A stretch of DNA of 28,420 nt from an uncultured Sulfurimonas sp. (GTDB lineage Bacteria; Campylobacterota; Campylobacteria; Campylobacterales; Sulfurimonadaceae): assembly GCA_937914675.1 (NCBI GenBank), contig CALDOC010000191.1, forward strand, positions 1 to 28,420. The letters are read 5' to 3'. The notes below the pieces were generated by a model, which saw only the letters and a list, made by a program, of their open reading frames with translations, did not search any database and had not been told where the DNA came from. The translations under genes and the position numbers were made by a program. Below are positions 25,901 to 28,420 of the stretch, piece by piece; position 1 is the first letter of the stretch, and each line of letters opens with the position of its first letter.

Positions 25901-28387
25901 TAAAATTGTGTTTGCAGTTGTGGTGGATGCTGGTATCGCACCAACCGCCACGCCTTGATTTACGTATACAGAGAGCGTATCTGCGCTTATGACCAAGCCG
26001 TCCACTCCAATAAAGTCGGCATTTGCGGCCGTCGCTTGAAGTGAAGTATACTTTTTACTTGCGTCTTTTTTATCGCTCATAAGAGCTAAACCAAAACTAA
26101 GAGTCCCCATGTTAAGACCAATCGCTCCAGCTTTCGCGTAGTTGATTCCAGCGAAAGCGTTGACGTCGCTAGCTCCTATGGTCATCATGTCCACGGTGAT
26201 GGTCTCACCATCGCTAAGAGTCACGTCTTGCGTGGATTTCTCAAACCCAAAGCTACCATTTACTGCGAAGAAGTCAAAAAGATTTATCTCTAAATCACCC
26301 GCCGCTTGGATAAGTTCACCTTTGCTTCCATCTATATCTATAGTAAAAGTTTCACTTGATGAGACGATGACGTCTAGGGCTTGTTTTTGATAATCCACCA
26401 CCAAGTTTGATTCATTTGAGTTCTGATTTATGGCTACGCTAAGGTTTGTCGCGTTCATGGTCAAACCATCGACGCCAACGAAACTCACTTGCTGTGCTGA
26501 AGCTTGAAGTGAAGTATATTTATCTCTGTTTGCTTGATTGCTTGCAAGAACCAAGGCGAAACTCGCGTCGCTAAGCGTTAGACCAAAAGCGTCGCTGCTC
26601 CCGCCATTCATCCCGACAAAGGCTCCAACGTTAATACCACCAATAGTGAGCATATCAACATCTATCACGCTATCGTCTGAGAGTGTCACTTGTGTTACTT
26701 TTTTCTCTATCGCGAAACTGCCATCAAGACTAAAGAAGTTATAGAGATGAATATTTAAGTCGCCACTTACTCTTGTGAGCTCTTTGAGTGAGCCATCCAT
26801 AGTAAACGCCATAGTGGAATCAACTCCAGTTTTAACGCTTAAATCATTAATGCCATAATCAACATAGAGTGCGGTTGAACTTCTGTTGATTTCAACGTTT
26901 AAGTTACTTCCAATGAGCGTTATATCTTTAATACCAACAAAAGAGACGCTACCCACTGTTGCTTGAAGCGACGTCCAAGTTCTGCTACTTCCCTCTGTTT
27001 TATCCGACATAAGGGCGAGAGCGAAATTCACGTCACTCGCCGCTAATCCCAAAGCGTCAGCGGAGCCGCCGTTGATTCCAACAAACGCTTCAACTCCAGA
27101 AGCGCCTAACGTAAGCAAATCGACGTCTACGTCGCTCGCGTCGTCAAGGGTAACCGTATCGCTTGTTTTTTCTATAGCGAATCCACCACTGACGCTAAAG
27201 AAGTTAAATATATTTACGTTAAAGTTTCCAGTAGCCTCGAGATACTTTCCAACGCTGCCGTCCATGTCTAAAGTGATGGTAGTTCCTGTTCCTACTACAA
27301 TATCTAATGGTGAAGTCGCAAAATCTACGACGTCGTTCGTGTTGCTTTGGTTGATTTTTACCTCTACCGTATCTGATGAGATTGTTATGCCATCTACGCC
27401 TATAAAACCAACGCTTCCCGCTGTTGCTTGGAGTGCTGTAAATTTTCTAGCGCTATTACTTTTGTCACTCATGAGAGCTAGAGCAAATGAGAGTTGTGAG
27501 AGTGAAAGACCGATAGCGTTACTTTTCCCACCGTTGAGTCCGGCGAAAGCGGTAACGTCGCTAGCTCCAACGCTCAACATGTCAACGCTTATCACTTCAG
27601 AGTCGCTCAACGTCACTTGCTTCGTGGACTTCTCAAGTCCAAAGCCTCCATCGAGTGAAAAGAAGTTATATACGTTGACGTTTAGCGTTCCAGAAGCTTG
27701 AAGAAGTTCTCCTCTTTGGCCGTCCATGTCCAAGGTGATTATCTCATTTGTCGCTACCGTTACTTCTACGCTTTGCGCGGCGTAGTCGATTACGAATCCA
27801 CTCGCGTCCGCTTGATTTATCTCTATCTTAAGATCGCTTCCCGCCATGGTCACTTCGGCTAAACCTACGAAAGAAATCTCCGCGGCGCTCGCTTGCAATG
27901 AAGCGTATTTTTTGCTTACGTCGGCTTGATTGACGTAAAAAGCCAAGGCGAAATCAACTGCCGAGAGTTCGAGTCCAAGCGCGTTGACGCCGCCACCGTT
28001 AAGTCCGGCGAAGGCGCTTACGCCCACCGCGCCCAAACTTAAGAAGTCAGTTTGAATGACGCTTCCATCACTCAGAGTTACCATTTTTGTGGATTTCTCT
28101 AACGCGAAGCCACCCTCTATGGTGAAGAAGTCATAAACGTTGATATTTAACGTTCCCGACGCTTCAAGGAGTTCGCCTCTTTGTCCATCAATATCTAAAG
28201 TCAGTGTAGTAGTTGTGCTTGTAGTTACTTCTAGATTTTTCGCGACGTAGTCGACTAAAGACGCGTCTCCGGCGGCTCGGTTGACGTTTACTTTTAAATC
28301 GCTACTACTTAAAGTAATTCCATCAATACCCTCAAATGATACGCTTCCCACGTTCGCTTGAAGAGTTATCTGTCCAGTTTCACAACG
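2..28387 (-). CDS. Giant repetitive RTX/EF-hand/beta-helix surface protein, internal fragment
   Basis: I read this frame codon by codon and met no stop; codons occupy positions whose lowest base is 2 modulo 3 throughout. Counting residue 1 at 28385-28387, the order is: repeat array (1-2420) with a nested insert (812-1385), EF-hand-like units (2420-2985), pre-RTX beta segment (2985-3665), RTX block (3666-3800), linker (3800-4210), second array (4210-6333) with a coiled coil (4898-4984), EF-hand-like units (6333-6895), pre-RTX segment (6895-7487), RTX block (7488-7626), beta-helix (7627-8196), unknown segment (8197-8509), beta/gamma-crystallin-like domain (8510-8615), unknown segment (8616-8800) and beta-helix to the left edge. 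The composition is Asp/Asn/Ser/Thr/Val/Gly rich and I saw no cysteine inside the frame. There is no credible start: after the stop at 28388-28390 the first usable codon is a GTG at 28349-28351, inside a repeat unit and without a ribosome site. Both true ends lie outside the window. Adhesion or matrix function is inferred from architecture only. Confidence 0.93.
1990..2544 (-). other. Unrecognised Asp/Asn- and Tyr-rich segment
   Basis: About 185 residues between the crystallin-like domain and the last beta-helix. They include Y-N-Y-P-G-A-N-L, D-Y-S-V-I-F-I-P-E-D-T-K-V-Q-F, GPWIEGGVGGTRIDLVDYEG and N-N-I-E-Q-I-R-V-E-A, the last of which could be a degenerate crystallin Greek key. The segment ends in V-N-I-Y-N-V-S-N-Y, where the sequence turns into beta-helix rungs. 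No catalytic motif is visible. Confidence 0.45.
2545..2860 (-). other. Beta/gamma-crystallin-like calcium-binding domain
   Basis: Two Greek-key motifs lie in tandem. The first reads GVIFVLNANLEGEGHVFTPG and ends N-N-V-Y-S-S-I-E-V (about 2735-2715). The second reads VTVYKDPQYGGESLTFTEG, then Y-D-L-A-D-Y-G and ends W-K-N-E-M-S-S (about 2610-2585). These fit the family pattern Y-x-D-x-x-(F/Y)-x-G-x-x-x-x-F-x-x-G-x-Y and the calcium motif (N/D)(N/D)xx(S/T)S; the first site is complete and the second has Lys in its first position. Microbial members bind calcium between the paired motifs. A weaker third copy may follow at 2440-2200 (N-N-I-E-Q-I). I am fairly sure of the family. Confidence 0.75.
2861..3799 (-). 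other. Unrecognised segment between beta-helix and crystallin-like domain
   Basis: About 310 residues that I cannot place in a family. They are richer in Tyr, Trp, Phe and Lys than the beta-helix parts. Visible elements include V-S-Y-S-M-D-M-S-F-A-Q-A-G-Y-F-N-P, L-S-D-A-Q-K-S-V-V-L-D-S-L-G-Y, KIFLINLDGFSDKYVFMQNG and TPDMRIEASLLNEADL. A Thr/Ser-rich run follows at about 3170-2950. The mixture of helix-like and strand-like stretches suggests a folded domain inserted into the fibre rather than more repeats. The last part leads directly into the crystallin-like domain. Confidence 0.5.
3800..5509 (-). other. Filamentous-haemagglutinin-like beta-helix region
   Basis: About 570 residues of short repeating strands with N, S, D and G at turns follow RTX block B. 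A marker at about 4990-4920 reads A-I-S-Q-E-D-F-V-K-L-G-G, then F-D-S-I-V-I-G-D. This matches the common giant-protein beta-helix motif L-x-x-L-G-x-G-F-x-S-I-x-I-G. Later rungs include TLNGVVSATNDIDLTASAL and N-I-N-V-S-G-N-I-V-S-N-N-D-I-D-L, the usual haemagglutinin pattern of alternating strands and Asn turns. Such regions form long parallel beta-helices in secreted adhesins. The two-partner-secretion N-terminal domain that normally precedes them is not present here. Confidence 0.75.
5510..5925 (-). other. RTX (haemolysin-type) calcium-binding block B
   Basis: Eight turns again: DGGEGNDTFII, KGGEGTDTFKV, YGGEGNDTFIN, FGEGGNDVYTS, MGSGRNAI, AGKGDDVIIV, DAGAGDDKIFV and NAGEGKDSLIF. The order, spacing and degenerate fifth turn (M-G-S-G-R-N here, M-G-V-G-S-N in block A) match block A, so the two blocks are homologous as wholes. 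The following cap reads DEAFILASQTIRYKD and N-F-D-D-A-L, again parallel to block A. The start of this block lies about 11,468 bases from the start of block A. Confidence 0.92.
5926..7699 (-). other. Pre-RTX beta-rich segment, copy B
   Basis: About 590 residues parallel 17394-19429. Shared features in order are Q-D-V-V-Y-Q, L-T-I-S-A-T-P-like turns, Y-G-S-L-Q-V-G, G-G-F-L-L-Q-I-N-T-T, G-P-I-F-A-M, E-Y-A-G-V-A-A-G-T-T-F-N-L and a Y-I-R-S-D-G-Q-F-Y-I strand. The closing motif before the RTX block is weaker than in copy A: D-P-I-L-A-T-K, L-Y-L-N-V-G-D-R-W-A-Q-R-G, Y-T-I-T-Q and A-Y-K-G-I-N-E-I. The alternating strand pattern gives long hydrophobic faces. Function unknown. Confidence 0.72.
7700..9389 (-). 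other. EF-hand/TSP3-like calcium loops in variant units, copy B
   Basis: This is the counterpart of 19430-21129. Three sites are clear: about 8885-8830 (DTNNDGVIDDNDV), a tandem set at 8545-8385 (DLNGNGILDPTED, DLNGNGSLDEGED, DTNGNGILDERED and a final N-S-N-G-K-I-D) and 8130-8090 (DTNNDGRIDENDT). As in copy A, single loops follow a G-(I/V)-G-G turn and the tandem loops follow an F-K-D-Y strand. Around 7700-8700 and 9230-9530 the codons shift to A/T-ending forms, unlike the flanks. At 9480-9500, where copy A has an Asp/Asn loop, this copy has a short Y-Y-G-S-G-D-A-G-K turn without one. Confidence 0.84.
9390..15759 (-). repeat. Tandem ~150-170-residue units, array B
   Basis: This is the same unit as array A. 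The conserved Trp (or its equivalent) lies at 15698, 14948 (no Trp), 14480, 14006, 13295, 12782, 12299 (Tyr instead), 11798, 11333, 10883, 10391 and 9950. Spacings run from 441 to 513 bases, apart from 750 and 711 where extra sequence is present; the 711 interval holds the coiled-coil insertion. Landmarks such as F-A-I-E-T-K, S-W-T-x-L-K-A, M-D-G and N-A-F-I-G-S recur. Unit lengths vary more than at the start of array A, which suggests an older or more freely diverged set of copies. Confidence 0.87.
13436..13695 (-). other. Coiled-coil insertion inside one repeat unit
   Basis: About 85 residues rich in Lys, Glu, Gln and Asp interrupt a unit between its L-T-D-G turn and the strand S-V-S-L-L-S-L-G (normally D-M-L-T-I-G). 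The insert reads like two helices: one with LVPELKSLIEKTSQDVQQIQ and Y-D-K-Y-K-S-T-K-E-K, a turn at S-L-K-P-N-K-G, then a second with K-K-I-A-A-E-R-N-A-L-I-A-Q-V and I-I-E-I-E-R-L-Q. Leucine and isoleucine fall at heptad-like spacing. It is the only clearly helical, lysine-rich segment in the window. An antiparallel helical hairpin is likely. Confidence 0.8.
15760..16989 (-). other. Beta-helix-like linker after RTX block A
   Basis: About 410 residues with short strand repeats follow the RTX block. They include D-V-T-V-N-N-G-A-Q-F-N-F and then D-I-I-I-T-A-D-H-L-N-L-E-A-G, typical of parallel beta-helix repeats. Around 16323-16190 there is a stretch reading Y-V-P-Q-I-G-D-R-F-E-I-F, then G-N-F, then Y-Y-L-D-V-V, which resembles a closing motif in autotransporter and PEP-CTERM-type beta-helix proteins. 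The last third leads into the next repeat unit, whose Trp landmark is at 15698. The corresponding place after RTX block B is a much longer beta-helix, so the linker is not equal between the two supermodules. Confidence 0.6.
16990..17393 (-). other. RTX (haemolysin-type) calcium-binding block A
   Basis: Eight glycine/aspartate-rich turns follow one another, with forms such as GGDGDNVFF, NGGKGDDTFIV, DGGEGNDEF, YGGTGNDNF, AAGGDDKIYI, DAGAGDDVVYA and FGSGRDRLSL. These match the GGxGxDxUx nonapeptide of RTX proteins, which folds into a calcium-bound beta-roll outside the cell. The block is followed by a cap-like stretch (DEAIILGAQTLSYKD and K-F-D-D-T-L). Secretion by a type I system is usual for RTX proteins, but no transporter gene or C-terminal signal is in view. 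The block is internal, not C-terminal, so it may act as a calcium-dependent spacer between modules. Confidence 0.92.
17394..19429 (-). other. Pre-RTX beta-rich segment, copy A
   Basis: About 680 residues of short amphipathic strands lead into the RTX block. The segment includes F-A-M-K-A, E-Y-A-G-V-A-A-G-T-T-F-N-L, Y-V-S-S-D-G-H-F-x-I-N-G and then a conserved closing part with D-P-P-K-I-A, T-L-Y-L-H-T-G-E-M-A-S-Q-R-G, Y-V-I-T-Q and F-T-G-V-D-K-I-V-A. The closing part matches what I remember of the motif directly before RTX repeats in giant LEPR-XLL-type proteins of marine bacteria (L-x-L-N-x-G, A-x-x-R-G, Y-x-G-V-x-x-I). A second copy lies at 5926-7699; the shared string E-Y-A-G-V-A-A-G-T-T-F-N-L makes the homology plain. 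Role unknown; possibly a rigid stalk section. Confidence 0.72.
19430..21129 (-). other. EF-hand/TSP3-like calcium loops in variant units, copy A
   Basis: Variant units here carry Asp/Asn loops typical of EF-hand or thrombospondin type 3 calcium sites. They lie at about 21085-21020 (DEDSNGDGDNYND), 20895-20740 (DLNSNGVLDDGED, DKNGDGVLT and DSNSNGKLD in tandem), 20625-20545 (DTNGNGVLDLGED then a DRNLDG loop), 20245-20190 (DLDQDGEIT), 19905-19845 (NNNFILDEGED then DLNLDG) and 19590-19535 (DANADGKIT). The loops sit either just after the G-x-G-G that replaces the A-F-A-G-N-G-G loop, or after the V-D-Y-like strand. The host unit is still recognisable around them. Calcium binding is inferred from the loop pattern. 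Confidence 0.83.
21130..24232 (-). repeat. Tandem ~150-residue units, array A, second part
   Basis: The sixth unit resumes here, followed by further units marked by the conserved Trp codon at 23870, 23429, 22982, 22526, 22067 and 21623. Spacings are 441, 447, 456, 459 and 444 bases, slightly shorter and more variable than in the first part. Repeated landmarks include F-D-F-F-S-V-S-G, F-E-K-S-T, T-L-S-D-G, N-V-x-A-F-x-G and V-D-Y. The stretch from about 22070 to 21290 is noticeably more AT-rich, with GCA, ACA and TCA replacing GCG, ACG and TCG. Together with the first part, this gives at least 12 unit copies upstream of the EF-hand region. Confidence 0.87.
24233..25954 (-). other. Nested insert of about five ~100-residue beta domains
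   Basis: About 574 residues interrupt the sixth unit between its V-N-Q strand (25955) and its V-V-D-Y strand (24221 onward). The insert holds roughly five related domains, at about 25900-25640, 25600-25215, 25200-24890, 24890-24580 and 24580-24260. Each carries a pattern such as G-T-(F/Y)-x-L-S-L-x-(Y/H)-x-G, then a helix-like stretch resembling A-x-x-I-Q-x-A-L, then a strand I-x-F-G-G-x-L/F. This resembles a repeat seen in giant surface proteins of Planctomycetes, Chlorobi and Actinobacteria (consensus like GTFTLxYNG with AxxVQAALEAL). The assignment is from memory of that pattern. The segment uses more A/T-ending codons than its neighbours in places. Confidence 0.7.
25955..28363 (-). repeat. 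Tandem ~155-residue units, array A, first part
   Basis: There are five consecutive units here plus the start of a sixth. The landmark is the Gln of the segment (W/Y/F)-T-S-L-Q-A, found at 28358, 27893, 27428, 26963, 26504 and 26036, giving spacings of 465, 465, 465, 459 and 468 bases. Each unit reads: L-Q-A, then G-S-V-S-F-V-G-(I/V)-D-G, a strand with V-N-x-N, V-D-Y, T-L-D-M-D-G, a strand ending F-F-S-V-S-G-x-F-A-I-E-K-S-T, then T-L-S-D-G, D-M-L-T-I-G-A-S, A-F-A-G-(I/L)-N-G-G and F-A-L-A-L-M-S-D. Short alternating hydrophobic strands suggest an all-beta fold. I recognise no named family. The unit copies are clearly related at DNA level but not identical. Confidence 0.9.
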
Positions 28388-28420
28388 TTATACCAGTTTT
28401 CAAAAAGTAATCTCTTTAAA
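28364..28420. other. Edge segment unrelated to the repeat array; frame break
   Basis: The repeat homology and the giant frame both end here. In the giant frame there are stops at 28388-28390 (TAA) and 28400-28402 (TGA), and the only cysteine codon I saw in this frame (28382-28384). A neighbouring minus frame contains N-W, as expected of the unit's N-W-T, but its surroundings do not match a unit. The plus strand is also open across this piece. No ribosome site or start is visible. The likeliest explanation is an assembly or contig-end junction within a repeat; a real frameshift or recombination point is the alternative. Confidence 0.5.

Noticed and set aside
28349..28351. In-frame GTG as the start of the giant gene
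   Set aside because: It falls inside a repeat unit, has no purine-rich ribosome site upstream, and the unit's earlier part is simply missing. A gene finder might choose it, but it is unlikely to be the real start.

Overview
The window is essentially one gene. The minus strand carries a single reading frame that I translated from position 28387 down to position 2 without meeting a stop codon, about 9,460 codons. It is the interior of a giant, repetitive, secreted or surface protein, and the frame is still open at the left edge, so the C-terminal end and any export signal lie outside. I found no intergenic gap, RNA gene, promoter, terminator, CRISPR array or insertion sequence. The plus-strand open frames are antisense shadows of this gene.

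Organism: probably a Gram-negative bacterium of medium GC content by eye. Alanine, threonine and serine codons often end in CG, while TTA (Leu), AGA (Arg) and ATA (Ile) are all common. Giant proteins with a similar mix of parts are known from green sulfur bacteria, Planctomycetes, Deltaproteobacteria and some Campylobacterota. I cannot assign a taxon from this window. I met no in-frame cysteine codon apart from one in the suspect right-hand edge, which suits an exported calcium-binding protein.

Layout, in the direction of translation (high to low coordinates): (1) 28363-21130, an array of units of about 155 residues, split by a 574-residue insert at 25954-24233; (2) 21129-19430, units carrying EF-hand-like Asp/Asn loops; (3) 19429-17394, a long beta-rich segment ending in a conserved pre-RTX motif; (4) 17393-16990, an RTX calcium-binding block; (5) 16989-15760, a beta-helix-like linker; (6) 15759-9390, a second array of the same units, one with a coiled-coil insertion at 13695-13436; (7) 9389-7700, EF-hand-like units; (8) 7699-5926, a second pre-RTX beta-rich segment; (9) 5925-5510, a second RTX block; (10) 5509-3800, a filamentous-haemagglutinin-like beta-helix; (11) 3799-2861, an unrecognised segment; (12) 2860-2545, a beta/gamma-crystallin-like domain; (13) 2544-1990, an unrecognised Asp/Asn-rich segment; (14) 1989-2, more haemagglutinin-like beta-helix.

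Parts 1-4 and 6-9 are two copies of one supermodule, about 11.4 kb apart: unit array, EF-hand units, pre-RTX segment, RTX block. The likely overall design is a very long, acidic, calcium-stiffened fibre for adhesion, cell-cell contact or matrix formation. That function is an inference from architecture. The last 55 or so bases at the right edge break both the frame and the repeat homology and may be an assembly junction.
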